A DNA stretch of 64,000 nucleotides from Maritalea mobilis (lineage in GTDB: Bacteria; Pseudomonadota; Alphaproteobacteria; Rhodobacterales; Rhodobacteraceae): assembly GCF_019800885.1 (NCBI RefSeq), contig NZ_JAHVKE010000005.1, positions 62,001-126,000 on the forward strand, given 5' to 3'. Positions 53,532 to 63,065 of the stretch are shown here, in pieces. Both the position numbers and the translations under genes were made by a program. Under the pieces are notes generated by a model. The model searched no databases and was not told the origin of the DNA. It saw nothing but the letters and a program-made list of their open reading frames with translations. Position 1 is the first letter of the stretch. The number at the start of each line of letters is the position of its first letter.

Positions 53532-54758
53532 TCAGAGCGGGCGGCCCTGCAACAGGCGCGGCACGTCGCCGGTCAGGCCGGCGGCCTCGCGGATAAAGCG
53601 GCGGCGCAGGCCCGGCATGGATTGCACGGCCCCCATCCCGATATCGCGCGCAACCCGCAGGATCGGATTGTCGTTCGAGAACAGCTTGTTGAACGCATCG
53701 GTCGCCACGGCCATCGCCGCCGTGTCGAAGCGCCGCCAGGATTGGTAGCGTTCCAGCACGTCCAGGCGCGCGAAATCCTCGCCCCGGCGCTTGGCGTCGG
53801 CCAGCACCTCGGCCAGTGCGCCCACGTCGCGCAGCCCGAGGTTCAGGCCCTGCCCGGCGATGGGGTGTACCCCGTGCGCGGCATCCCCAATCAGGGCGAG
53901 GCGCTCGGCCACGAAGGCGTTGGCGATGGTCAGGTTCAGCGGGTAGGTGAAGCGCTTGCCGGCAAGGTGGATATCTCCAAGGAAATCGCCGAAGCGGGGG
54001 CGCAGCACGTCGAGATAGGCCGCGTCATCCAGCGCCTGGATCTCGGCCGCGCGGGCGTGGGTTTCCGACCAGACGATGGAACAGCGATTGCCGGGCAGGG
54101 GCAGGATGGCCAGCGGCCCGGCCGGCATGAAGAACTGATGCGCGATGCCGTTGTGGGGCAGCTCGTGCCCGATGGCGCAGACCAGCGCGGTTTGCCCGTA
54201 ATCCCAGCCGGTGCGCTTGATGCCCGCGCGTTCGGCGGTGCCGCTGCGCCGCCCGTCCGCGCCGACGATGATCTGGCCGGACAGGGCGCGGCCATCGGCC
54301 AGCGTCAGGCGCGCGCCGGTCGTGTCGACCTCTTGCGCGGTGACCATGCTGTCCGGCATGTGGGTGATCTGCGGGTTGGCGTCCATCGCCCCGAGAAGCG
54401 CGCGGCGCAGGTAGCGATCCTCTATCATGTGGCCCATCGGGCCTTCCTCGATCTCGGCATGGTCGAAATGCAGGAAGAAGGGCGCAGGCCCTTCGCCGGG
54501 GCGTCCGTCGCTGGCCTTGATCTCGAGGATGGGTTGGGCGTGATCCTCCAACCCGTCCCACAGCCCCAATGCGGAGAGCATCCGGACCGAGGCCAGGGCA
54601 AGCGCGTAGGACCGCCCGTCGAACGTGTCGCTTTCGCGGGTATCCTCGGGCAGGGCATCGATCACCGCCGAGGAGATCCCGGCAGTGGCGAGGGAAAGGG
54701 CAAGCGCCGGGCCGTTCAGCCCGCCGCCGACGATCAGGACATCGGCATCATGGGTCAT
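53532..54758 (-). CDS. ubiH: UbiH/COQ6-type FAD-dependent ubiquinone hydroxylase
   Basis: A 408-residue flavin monooxygenase of ubiquinone synthesis. The FAD motif is LIVGGGLNGPALAL, and the family signature GDAAHGVHPIAGQGLNLGLRD is complete. The exact ring position (UbiH, UbiI, UbiF or a multi-position UbiL) cannot be assigned by eye. ATG 54758 starts MTHDADVLIVGG; the long upstream frame crosses the divergent amidase gene and is rejected. It converges on the Trm112-like gene and is divergent from the amidase, 93 bases apart. Confidence 0.86.
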   Translation of the reverse strand: MTHDADVLIVGGGLNGPALALSLATAGISSAVIDALPEDTRESDTFDGRSYALALASVRMLSALGLWDGLEDHAQPILEIKASDGRPGEGPAPFFLHFDHAEIEEGPMGHMIEDRYLRRALLGAMDANPQITHMPDSMVTAQEVDTTGARLTLADGRALSGQIIVGADGRRSGTAERAGIKRTGWDYGQTALVCAIGHELPHNGIAHQFFMPAGPLAILPLPGNRCSIVWSETHARAAEIQALDDAAYLDVLRPRFGDFLGDIHLAGKRFTYPLNLTIANAFVAERLALIGDAAHGVHPIAGQGLNLGLRDVGALAEVLADAKRRGEDFARLDVLERYQSWRRFDTAAMAVATDAFNKLFSNDNPILRVARDIGMGAVQSMPGLRRRFIREAAGLTGDVPRLLQGRPL

Positions 54759-54851
54759 GCGCCTGACTATGGCGCGGCGCCGGGGATTGTCCATGCCGCG
54801 CGCGGTCGCTAGCGTCGCCCGCGACAACGTGGCGGGGCCGGAGGGTGAGAC

Positions 54852-56195
54852 ATGGACGAGTGGCGATGGATGAGCGCCTGTGACCTGGGGCGCGGGATCG
54901 GGGCGGGTCAGATCGACCCGGTGGAGTTGACCGAGGTCTATCTCGCGGCCTGCGACGGGCATGAGTTTACCGACCGGATCTATACCGTCCTGACGCCGGA
55001 GCGCGCCCGGGCCGAGGCCGCGGCGGCGGGTGAACGTGCGAAGAATGGCGTGCGGCGCGGGATGCTGGATGGCGTGCCGATCAGCTGGAAGGACCTGTTC
55101 GACAGCGCAGGCGTGGTGACCGAGGCGGGCTCGGCCCTGTTGGAGGGGCGCGTGCCCGAGGCCGATGCCGAGGTTCTGGCGCGGGCGACGCGCGAGGGTC
55201 TGGTCTGCCTGGGCAAGACTCATATGTCCGAACTGGCGTTCTCAGGGCTGGGCCTGAACCCGGCCTATCGCGGCAGCGTCGAGGCGGGCACGCCGCCCAA
55301 CGTGAACGATCCGGCACTGATCCCGGGGGGGTCGTCCTCGGGCGCGGCGACCTCGGTCGGCTATGGATTGGCGGCGGCGGGGATCGGGTCTGACACGGGC
55401 GGATCGGTGCGGGTGCCTGCGGCGTGGAATGACCTCGTGGGGCTCAAGACCACCTCGGGGCGGCTGTCGCTGAAGGGCGTGGTGCCGCTGGCTGCTCGGT
55501 TCGACACGGTCGGCCCGCTCTGCCGCACGGTCGAAGATTGCGCGCAACTGCTGGCGGTGATGGAGGGCGGAAAGGCCCCCGATCTGCGGGGCGCAACGCT
55601 GGAGGGGCGGCGGTTCCTTGTGCTGGAGCCCTACACCTCCGATGTGCGCGAGGCACCGGGCCAAGGGTTTGCCTCGGCTCTTGAGCGGTTGGCCAAGGCC
55701 GGCGCGCGGATCGAGACGGGCACGGTCGACGGCATCGAAGAGGCGATGGACCTTGCCGGGGTTCTGTTCGCGCCCGAGGCCTACGGGACGTGGAAGGATG
55801 TGATCGAAGCCGCGCCCGACAAGATGTTCGCCCGCATCCTCGAACGGTTCCGGGGTGGGGCCGAGGTGTCGGCCCCCGATTTCGTCGCCGCATGGCAACG
55901 GCTGGAGGCGATCCGCGAAAGCTGGCTGGCGCAAACGGCATTCTATGACGCCGTGTTGTTGCCGACGGTACCGAACCTGCCGCCCGACACGCGGCGGCTG
56001 ATGACGGACACCGAATATTACGTCACCGAGAACTTGCTGACCTTGCGCAACACCCGCGTCGGCAACCTGATGGGCCTGTGTGGCCTGACTTTGCCGACGG
56101 GTGTGCCCTCGACCGGGGTGATGATGCTGTGCCCGCCGATGGCCGAGGAACGCCTGCTGCGCCTTGGTGCGGCCGCCGAAGCCGCACTGGCCTGA
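54852..56195 (+). CDS. Amidase (amidase signature family)
   Basis: A 447-residue serine hydrolase of the amidase signature family. The Ser-cisSer-Lys triad is K80 (in GVPISWKDLF), the serines at 161-163 in GGSSSGAA and S185 in SDTGGSVR. The substrate is unknown: the family includes glutamyl-tRNA amidotransferase A, indole-acetamide and aryl amidases; absence of gatB/gatC nearby argues against GatA. GGAGGGTGAGAC precedes ATG 54852. The aminotransferase gene follows after 108 bases. Confidence 0.87.
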   Translation: MDEWRWMSACDLGRGIGAGQIDPVELTEVYLAACDGHEFTDRIYTVLTPERARAEAAAAGERAKNGVRRGMLDGVPISWKDLFDSAGVVTEAGSALLEGRVPEADAEVLARATREGLVCLGKTHMSELAFSGLGLNPAYRGSVEAGTPPNVNDPALIPGGSSSGAATSVGYGLAAAGIGSDTGGSVRVPAAWNDLVGLKTTSGRLSLKGVVPLAARFDTVGPLCRTVEDCAQLLAVMEGGKAPDLRGATLEGRRFLVLEPYTSDVREAPGQGFASALERLAKAGARIETGTVDGIEEAMDLAGVLFAPEAYGTWKDVIEAAPDKMFARILERFRGGAEVSAPDFVAAWQRLEAIRESWLAQTAFYDAVLLPTVPNLPPDTRRLMTDTEYYVTENLLTLRNTRVGNLMGLCGLTLPTGVPSTGVMMLCPPMAEERLLRLGAAAEAALA

Positions 56196-56303
56196 GGGCC
56201 ACATCCCGCCGCAAACGCAGTCCTTTTTCTGGACAGATGCGGCGGGGCCAAGGTAGATTGCCTTGAAACCGGGGCGCAATGATCCCGGATCTTTGAGGCA
56301 GAC

Positions 56304-57485
56304 ATGGTGTTTCCCGAGCGGTTTTCGAACCTGCCAGATTACGCGTTTCCGCGTTTGCGGAAGCTTCTCGACGTCCATCAGCCGGGCGACGAGCCGATCC
56401 TGATGACCATTGGCGAGCCGCGCCACGGCTTTCCCGAATGGGTCGGTGACGTCATCGCCGACAGCCTTGAGGGGTTCGGACGCTACCCGCCGAATGACGG
56501 CACGCCCGCGTTGCAGTCGGCCATCGCGTGCTGGATCGCGCGGCGCTATGGCGTCAGCGTTGCCGCGGATCGCCAGATCCTGCCGCTGAATGGCACGCGC
56601 GAGGGGCTATTCAATGCCTGCCTTGCGCTGTGCCCGGAAACCAAGGGTGGCAAACAGCCCGTCGTGGCGATGCCGAACCCGTTCTACCAGGTCTACGCCG
56701 TGGCGGCCCTCGCGGTGGGGGCCGAGCCGGTCTATGTGCCGGCGACGGATGAAACCGGGAACCTGCCCGATTTCGCAGGGCTGCCCACGGATGTGCTGGA
56801 CCGCATGGCGGTGGCCTATATCTGCTCGCCCGCGAACCCGCAGGGGGCCGTGGCGGACCGGGCCTATTGGACGGACCTTCTGGTGCTGGCCGAAAAGCAC
56901 GATTTCCGCATTTTCGCCGACGAGTGCTATTCCGAGATCTACCGCGATACGCCGCCTGTCGGTGCATTGCAGGTCGCAGGCGACACCGGCGCCGACCCCG
57001 AGCGCGTGGTAATTTTCCACTCGCTGTCCAAGCGGTCGAACATGCCCGGTCTACGCTCCGGCTTTGCCGCCGGGGGCGAGGAAAGCATCGCGCGGCTGAA
57101 GCAGCTTCGGAATTATGCGGGCGCGCCGCTGCCCCTGCCGCTGCAGGCGGTGGCCGAGCGTGCGTGGAGCGACGAGGCCCATGTCGAGGTGAACCGCGCC
57201 CTCTACCAGGAGAAATACGCCATCGCCGACGAGGTGCTGGAGGGCGTCCCCGGTTACCGTGGCCCCGCGGCGGGGTTCTTCCTGTGGCTGCCGGTGGACG
57301 ATGCCGAGGCGGCGACGCTGCGCTTGTGGCGCGAGACCGGGGTGCGCGTGCTGCCCGGCCATTACCTTGCGCGCGAAGTCGAGGGGATCACCCCCGGCGC
57401 GGACCGGATCCGCGTCGCGATGGTGGCGGAAAAAGAAGAAATGCGTCGCGGCCTGATCCGGCTGCGCAAGACGCTGTACGATTGA
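56304..57485 (+). CDS. Class I/II PLP aminotransferase (DapC-like)
   Basis: A 393-residue fold-type I aminotransferase. The PLP lysine is in HSLSKRSNMPGLRSGF and ICSPANPQG and FADECYSEIY are typical. It resembles N-succinyldiaminopimelate aminotransferase (lysine/peptidoglycan pathway), but related enzymes use other keto acids, so this is the best guess rather than certain. It is followed by ftsK after 12 bases with GAGG in the gap, and DapC-like genes next to ftsK seem familiar in roseobacters. Confidence 0.82.
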   Translation: MVFPERFSNLPDYAFPRLRKLLDVHQPGDEPILMTIGEPRHGFPEWVGDVIADSLEGFGRYPPNDGTPALQSAIACWIARRYGVSVAADRQILPLNGTREGLFNACLALCPETKGGKQPVVAMPNPFYQVYAVAALAVGAEPVYVPATDETGNLPDFAGLPTDVLDRMAVAYICSPANPQGAVADRAYWTDLLVLAEKHDFRIFADECYSEIYRDTPPVGALQVAGDTGADPERVVIFHSLSKRSNMPGLRSGFAAGGEESIARLKQLRNYAGAPLPLPLQAVAERAWSDEAHVEVNRALYQEKYAIADEVLEGVPGYRGPAAGFFLWLPVDDAEAATLRLWRETGVRVLPGHYLAREVEGITPGADRIRVAMVAEKEEMRRGLIRLRKTLYD

Positions 57486-57497
57486 GGAACGACAGAG

Positions 57498-60386
57498 ATG
57501 GCTTACCAGACAAGACAGCGCGATCCCCTGCTGGATGACGAGATGCAGGCCGCCCTCGTGCGACGCGGGCAGGAGATGATCGGCTTTGTTCTGGTGGCCC
57601 TCGGGATCGCGCTGAGCGCGATGTTGATTTCCTATACGCCGGAAGATCCCAACTGGATGGCGGCGACCGACGCCCCGCCACAAAACCTGATGGGGCGGAC
57701 CGGGGCCTCGATCGCGGCGATCCTGATGATGATCGTGGGCTATGGCGCGCTTGCCCTGCCCATTGGCTGTTTCGCCTGGGGGTTGCGGTTCTTGCTGCAT
57801 ACCGGCTCCGAGCGCGCCCTGGCCCGTATCCTGTTCCTGCCGATCGCGCTGGCGCTGGCCTCGATCTACGCGGCCAGCCACGTGCCGCCCGAGGGGTGGA
57901 CGCATAGTTTCGGCCTTGGCGGTCTGTTCGGCGACACGGTTCTGGGCGCTGTTCTGAATGCGCTGCCGATGGGGCCGCAGGCGGGGCTGAAGCTGGTGGC
58001 GGCACTGGCCTTCGTCGCGGGACTTGGCCTGATGCTCTATGTGGTCGGCACCAGCCGGGGCGAGATGCGCCTTGGCCTGCGCTTTTTGCTGATCGGCTTG
58101 TTCACCTCGGGCGCGATGGTGACGGCGGCGCTGCGCGGGTTGGGCCGTGGGGCCGGTCAGGCCGCCGGGCAATTGCGCGATGCGCGGGCCGCGCGGATGG
58201 CGGAGCGGGGTGTGGCCTACGAGGATGACGGGTATGACGAGGCAGACGGCGACGTTGCACCGTCGCGTGGTTTCTCGCTGCGCCGTGCGCCGCGCGACGA
58301 GGACCCGGCCCTTTACGAGGACGAACCGCCCCTGCGCCGGGGCGGTGGCCTGTTGTCCCGCGTGCCGCTGTTGCGCCCCCGCGAGCCTCAGCCCGAGATG
58401 CTGGAGCCGGAACTGCCCGAGCGCAGCTTCCGTGCCCCGGACGACATCGAAGCCCCGGACGAGGACCGTATCCGCGCCAAGATCTCGGACGTGATCCGCA
58501 ATCGTGTGCGCCGGCCCAGCCCGGTGGCGGCTGCGGCGCAGCGCCGGTTGCAGGCGGGCCCGCTTCCGTCAGCGGCGCCGTCGCGCGTTGTGCAGTCCCC
58601 CGCGCTGCGGGCCGAGCCGCCGCTGACCGCCGCGCATGTGCCCCAGGGCGCCCAGGACGTGGTGGACGATACCGGGCTCGATGACGAGAACCTGTTTGCC
58701 GAGGACGGGACCGAGCCGGTTGCCCCGGCCGCCCCTGCGCCCCGCGCCGCCGGAGGGACCGAGTTGCAGCGCCGCGTCGTGCAGCACGCGATGAAGCGCC
58801 AGACGGCCCCGTCGCGTCGCGCGGTGGCCGAGGCGCAGCCGTCCTTGCCGTTGCAGCCGCAGGCCGAGGTCTTCGAGTTCCCGCCGCTGACCCTGCTGAC
58901 CAACCCCGACACGATTCAGCGCCATCACCTGAGCGACGAGGCGTTGGAGGAAAACGCCCGGATGCTGGAAAACGTGCTGGATGACTACGGCGTGAAGGGC
59001 GAGATCGTCAGCGTCCGGCCCGGCCCCGTCGTGACCATGTACGAGTTGGAACCGGCCCCGGGCCTGAAGGCGAGCCGCGTGATCGGTCTGGCCGACGATA
59101 TCGCGCGCTCCATGTCGGCGCTGTCGGCACGTGTTTCCACCGTGCCGGGGCGCTCGGTCATCGGGATCGAATTGCCGAACCAGCACCGCGAAAAAGTTGT
59201 CCTGCGCGAGATCCTGTCGAGCCGCGAATTCGGCGACGGGACGCAGAAACTGCCGTTAGCCTTGGGCAAGGATATCGGCGGCGAGCCGATCGTCGCGAAC
59301 CTAGCCAAGATGCCCCACCTCCTGATCGCGGGGACGACTGGTTCGGGTAAATCCGTGGCGATCAACACCATGATCCTCAGCCTGCTGTACAAGCTGCCGC
59401 CCGAGGATTGCCGGATGATCATGATCGACCCTAAGATGCTGGAACTCAGCGTCTATGACGGCATTCCGCATCTTCTGTCGCCGGTCGTGACCGACCCGAA
59501 AAAGGCGGTCGTCGCCCTGAAATGGGTCGTGGCCGAGATGGAAGAACGCTATCGCAAGATGTCGAAGATGGGGGTGCGCAACATCGACGGCTACAATGGC
59601 CGCGTCGCCGATGCGCTGGCCAAGGGCGAGATGTTCAGCCGCACGGTGCAGACCGGGTTCGACGACGAAACCGGCGATCCCGTCTTCGAGACTGAGGAAT
59701 TCGCGCCCGAGAAGATGCCCTATATCGTCGTGATCGTCGACGAGATGGCCGACCTGATGATGGTCGCCGGCAAGGAGATCGAGGCCTGCATCCAGCGCCT
59801 TGCGCAAATGGCGCGGGCCTCGGGCATCCACCTTGTCATGGCGACGCAGCGCCCGTCGGTCGATGTCATCACCGGCACGATCAAGGCGAACTTCCCGACG
59901 CGGATCAGTTTCCACGTCACCTCCAAGGTCGACAGCCGCACCATCCTGGGCGAGCAGGGGGCCGAGCAACTGCTGGGCATGGGCGACATGCTTTACATGG
60001 CGGGCGGCTCCAAGATCACACGCGTGCATGGTCCCTTCGTCAGCGACGAGGAGGTGGAGGAAATCGTCCGCCACCTCAAGAGCTTCGGCCCGCCGGATTA
60101 TGCCGCCAGCGTTCTGGACGGCCCCGACGAGGACAAGGAAAGCGATATCGACGCGGTCCTGGGCCTGAACACGGGGGGCAATACCACGGGCGAGGATGCA
60201 CTCTACGACCAGGCTGTCGCCATCGTGGTGAAGGATCGCAAATGCTCGACCTCCTACATCCAGCGCAAGCTGGGGATCGGCTATAACAAGGCCGCGCGGC
60301 TGGTCGAACAGATGGAAGAGCAGGGGCTTGTGTCCGCGGCCAACCATGTCGGCAAACGCGAGATCCTCGTCCCCGAGCAGGAGTGA
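57498..60386 (+). CDS. ftsK: DNA translocase FtsK
   Basis: A 962-residue division-site ATPase that pumps chromosome ends into daughter cells and activates XerCD at dif. Four membrane helices lie in the first 200 residues; a Pro/Arg/Glu-rich linker runs to about 440; the motor follows with Walker A G612-TTGSGKS-S619-region, Walker [14 protein letters not shown] and [12 protein letters not shown]. The DNA-reading gamma winged helix is at the end ([20 protein letters not shown]). The 4-helix plus complete gamma form indicates the full-length type, not a truncated SpoIIIE-like one. It precedes lolA. Confidence 0.95.
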   Translation: MAYQTRQRDPLLDDEMQAALVRRGQEMIGFVLVALGIALSAMLISYTPEDPNWMAATDAPPQNLMGRTGASIAAILMMIVGYGALALPIGCFAWGLRFLLHTGSERALARILFLPIALALASIYAASHVPPEGWTHSFGLGGLFGDTVLGAVLNALPMGPQAGLKLVAALAFVAGLGLMLYVVGTSRGEMRLGLRFLLIGLFTSGAMVTAALRGLGRGAGQAAGQLRDARAARMAERGVAYEDDGYDEADGDVAPSRGFSLRRAPRDEDPALYEDEPPLRRGGGLLSRVPLLRPREPQPEMLEPELPERSFRAPDDIEAPDEDRIRAKISDVIRNRVRRPSPVAAAAQRRLQAGPLPSAAPSRVVQSPALRAEPPLTAAHVPQGAQDVVDDTGLDDENLFAEDGTEPVAPAAPAPRAAGGTELQRRVVQHAMKRQTAPSRRAVAEAQPSLPLQPQAEVFEFPPLTLLTNPDTIQRHHLSDEALEENARMLENVLDDYGVKGEIVSVRPGPVVTMYELEPAPGLKASRVIGLADDIARSMSALSARVSTVPGRSVIGIELPNQHREKVVLREILSSREFGDGTQKLPLALGKDIGGEPIVANLAKMPHLLIAGTTGSGKSVAINTMILSLLYKLPPEDCRMIMIDPKMLELSVYDGIPHLLSPVVTDPKKAVVALKWVVAEMEERYRKMSKMGVRNIDGYNGRVADALAKGEMFSRTVQTGFDDETGDPVFETEEFAPEKMPYIVVIVDEMADLMMVAGKEIEACIQRLAQMARASGIHLVMATQRPSVDVITGTIKANFPTRISFHVTSKVDSRTILGEQGAEQLLGMGDMLYMAGGSKITRVHGPFVSDEEVEEIVRHLKSFGPPDYAASVLDGPDEDKESDIDAVLGLNTGGNTTGEDALYDQAVAIVVKDRKCSTSYIQRKLGIGYNKAARLVEQMEEQGLVSAANHVGKREILVPEQE

Positions 60387-60462
60387 GCGGCCCAATGACA
60401 AAGCCGCGAGCGGAGAGTGCAGGGACTTGGCCCGCGTGGCACGGCGTTCCTAGATAGGTGTC

Positions 60463-61059
60463 ATGAAACAGGTCCTCCTTGCCCTCGTGCTTGCCTCGAC
60501 CGCCGCTGTTCCGGCGCTGGCCGACGCCATTCCGCTGAACGCGATCTCCCGCTACCTGAACGGGATCGAAACCGCCGAGGCCGATTTCACGCAGATCAAC
60601 GATGACGGGACGGTCTCGACCGGGCATCTCTATCTGCGCCGGCCCGGCAACATGCGGTTCGAGTATGCGGGCGACGATCTGCTGGTGATGGCGGGCGGTC
60701 AGCAAGTGGCCATTTTCGACGGGCGGTCCAACACGCGGCCCGATCAATACCCGCTGCGCGAAACACCGCTGTCGATCATTCTGGACGAACAGGTCGATCT
60801 GAGCCGGTCGAACATGGTGGTGCGGCACGAGTTCGACGGGACTTCGACGCGCGTGGTCGCGCAAGACCCGGACCGTCCCGAGATCGGGTCGCTGACCATG
60901 GTCTTCACGCCTGACCCGATCGAACTGCGTCAATGGATCGTGCGCGACGAGACCGGGGCGGAAACCACCGTCGTTCTGGGCGCGCTGGAGGAAGGCGGGA
61001 GCATCCCGCTGACCCGGTTCAGCATCACCCAGGAAATTCAGCGCCGACGCGGCGACTGA
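60463..61059 (+). CDS. lolA: Outer-membrane lipoprotein carrier LolA
   Basis: A 198-residue periplasmic chaperone that ferries lipoproteins from LolCDE to the outer membrane. Signal peptide residues 1-19 or so (VLASTAAVPALA-DA). The mature chain has AEADFTQINDDGTVSTGHLYLRRPGNMRFEY, the typical half-barrel start, and LVMAGGQQVAIFD. ATG 60463 gives a complete signal. It follows ftsK after 76 bases, a pairing seen in other alphaproteobacteria. It converges on the lytic transglycosylase gene with 6 bases between stops. Confidence 0.9.
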   Translation: MKQVLLALVLASTAAVPALADAIPLNAISRYLNGIETAEADFTQINDDGTVSTGHLYLRRPGNMRFEYAGDDLLVMAGGQQVAIFDGRSNTRPDQYPLRETPLSIILDEQVDLSRSNMVVRHEFDGTSTRVVAQDPDRPEIGSLTMVFTPDPIELRQWIVRDETGAETTVVLGALEEGGSIPLTRFSITQEIQRRRGD

Positions 61060-61065
61060 CCTGGC

Positions 61066-61644
61066 TTAACGGCAGGTCGCCAGCTGCGCCTCGTAGATCG
61101 CGGCCCGTTCCGCGACCCGGTCGGCCACGCGCATCAGCCACGGCTTGCTGCGGTAGCTGCCGCGGCGATAGCCTGCGTGCCCTTCGTGATAGGCGAGATA
61201 CTGGTTGCGCGCGTCGTCCAGCGGGATGCCGTTCCGCTCGAGGCTGAGGTTCATGTACCAGCCCATGAAATCGGTGGCATCGCGGATGTCGTCGCGGCGG
61301 GCGCGGCGATTGCGCGTGTCGGCGAGGTATTCTTGCCACGTCCCATCAAGCGCCTGGCTGTAGCCAAAGGCCGAGGACATGCGGCCCATCGGGATGATCT
61401 CCAGCGCGTAGACATGGGGGGGGCGGGCATCGCCGACAAAGCGGCTTTCCTGGTGAAAGGTGGCCATCTGGACGTGAACGGGAACACCCCATTCGCGTTC
61501 CGTGCGCTGCATGGCGCGGAAATACTGCGGCCGCTCTTCGGCAAGGGCGCACGCATTGTCGAGGTTGCGCGGCGCGGAAAATTCGCGCGAACCGCAACCG
61601 GCCAAGACGCCCAGCACGCAAAGCGCAAGAAGGGTTCTTTTCAT
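61066..61644 (-). CDS. Lytic transglycosylase SLT-domain lipoprotein
   Basis: A 192-residue lipoprotein: leader ending VLGVLAG-C (lipobox), then GSREFSA. The SLT-like domain has MATFHQESRFVGDA with the catalytic glutamate (ES motif), SSAFGYSQALDGTW, and LAYHEGHAGYRRG. It cuts peptidoglycan glycan strands; the small size suggests a localised, specialised enzyme. ATG 61644 is chosen for the lipoprotein leader and AGGA upstream. It is a single gene. Confidence 0.84.
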   Translation of the reverse strand: MKRTLLALCVLGVLAGCGSREFSAPRNLDNACALAEERPQYFRAMQRTEREWGVPVHVQMATFHQESRFVGDARPPHVYALEIIPMGRMSSAFGYSQALDGTWQEYLADTRNRRARRDDIRDATDFMGWYMNLSLERNGIPLDDARNQYLAYHEGHAGYRRGSYRSKPWLMRVADRVAERAAIYEAQLATCR

Positions 61645-61738
61645 GGATCCTGCTCGGGTTTTTGTGCCCATTCGGGCTTTGTTGCGTGGAATCATACGCG
61701 AGATGGGCCCTCATGGGAACCACGGCGCTGCCGCAACG

Positions 61739-62620
61739 TCAGAGAAGAAACGACAATGTGATCGGCAGGGCAACAACGGCCATGAGCGTCGAGACGACGA
61801 CAAGGCCCGCCACGGCCTCGGCATCGACCTTGTAGCGTTCCGCCAGAAGGTAGGACGTGACAGCGACCGGCGTGACCATTTGCAGGGTCAGCACCGCGAA
61901 GGGCACCGGATCGAGGTCGAAAAGGTGGCCCGCCGCGATGCCCGCCGCAAGACAGATCGCGAATTTGACGGCGGAGAGAACAACGGCCTGCCCGATCCGC
62001 CCCGGTTGCAGCCGCGCGACCGCGACGCCGAGGGTGATCAGCATCAGCGGAATGGCGATCTGTCCGACCAGTTCCAGCGTATTGGTCAGCCAGACGGGCG
62101 TTTGCCAGCCCTGCCACAGGAACAGCGCCCCCAGGATCGTGCCCCAGAGGATCGGCTCGCGCAGGACACGGGCCGGGCGCGCGGCGCCAGCAACCATCCA
62201 GAGGCCGATCGTGAAGGTCAGAAGCGCCATGGCGGCGAAGACGACCACCGCAAGGTCCAGCCCGATCTCGCCAAAGGCGAACAGGGCCAGCGGCAGGCCG
62301 ATATTCCCGGTGTTGCCGAAGACGAGCGGGGCCAGCAGGCTGGCGCGATCCATCCCCAGGGCGGCGATGATGCCCCAGGTCACGACGATCACGGCGGCAT
62401 AAGCAGCCAGCGCGGCAAGGCTGAGGGCGGTCAGGGCGGCGGGATCGACCTCGGTCTGCATCAGCGCGGTGAAGATCAGGCAAGGCACGGCCAGCGTCAT
62501 CACGAGGCGCGTCACGAACTCGGTCGGGTAGTCGTAGCCGGCGCGCCGCCACCCGTAACCGATACTGGCCAGGATGAAGACCGGCGCCGTGATCCGAATC
62601 ACTGTCAGGGCGAGTTCCAC
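61739..62620 (-). CDS. AEC family transporter (auxin efflux carrier type)
   Basis: A membrane protein with about ten hydrophobic segments of the AEC (malonate/malate/auxin efflux) family: VFILASIGYGWRRAG first, then VFGNTGNIGLPLALFAFG and IAIPLMLITLGVAVARLQPG. Ion or organic-acid export is a family guess. The start is uncertain: GTG 62620 has GGAA 7 bases before it and leaves 82 bases to the divergent hspQ gene; ATG 62653 (11 codons longer) has a G-rich stretch upstream. Confidence 0.8.
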   Translation of the reverse strand: MELALTVIRITAPVFILASIGYGWRRAGYDYPTEFVTRLVMTLAVPCLIFTALMQTEVDPAALTALSLAALAAYAAVIVVTWGIIAALGMDRASLLAPLVFGNTGNIGLPLALFAFGEIGLDLAVVVFAAMALLTFTIGLWMVAGAARPARVLREPILWGTILGALFLWQGWQTPVWLTNTLELVGQIAIPLMLITLGVAVARLQPGRIGQAVVLSAVKFAICLAAGIAAGHLFDLDPVPFAVLTLQMVTPVAVTSYLLAERYKVDAEAVAGLVVVSTLMAVVALPITLSFLL

Positions 62621-62702
62621 AGTCTGTTTCCGCGCGAATCGGCCCGCCCGCATGGACAAGCCCCCCGCCTCTTGGTTAGGGAAGTATCAGGGGGCTTATG
62701 CC

Positions 62703-63029
62703 ATGCTGAAGACTCACGCCAAGTACAATATCGGTCAGGTCGTCCGGCACCGGAAACATCCGTTCCGCGGTGTCGTGTTCGATATCGACCCGGAATTCGC
62801 CAATACCGAGGAATGGTATGACGCGATCCCGGAAGAGGTACGCCCTGCGAAAGAGCAACCCTTCTATCACCTGCTGGCCGAGAACGATCACACCTATTAC
62901 GTCGCCTATGTCTCGGAACAGAACCTGGTTCCGGATGAGACCGGAGAGCCGGTAGACCACCCCGACCTGCCCGACCTGTTCGGGGAATTCCAGGAAGGCC
63001 GCTACCCGCTGGAATACCAGCTGAACTGA
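62703..63029 (+). CDS. hspQ: HspQ heat-shock protein
   Basis: A 108-residue HspQ protein, an adaptor that specifies substrates for the Lon protease and binds hemimethylated DNA in Escherichia coli. The conserved start KYNIGQVVRHRKHPFRGVVF, FDIDPEF and FYHLLAENDHTYYVAYVSEQNL are all present. ATG 62703 has AGGGGG upstream. It is divergent from the AEC transporter and converges on the GGT gene. Confidence 0.9.
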   Translation: MLKTHAKYNIGQVVRHRKHPFRGVVFDIDPEFANTEEWYDAIPEEVRPAKEQPFYHLLAENDHTYYVAYVSEQNLVPDETGEPVDHPDLPDLFGEFQEGRYPLEYQLN

Positions 63030-63065
63030 CCGGCGCGCACGGGACGCGCGCGCCGGCCTGCCGTT

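Noticed and set aside
53532-55223. UbiH-like protein extended across the amidase gene
   Set aside because: The FAD motif must be near the N-terminus; ATG 54758 puts it at residue 8.
54852-56195. Amidase as GatA of the tRNA amidotransferase
   Set aside because: No gatB or gatC beside it and the length (447) is below the usual GatA; left as a generic amidase.
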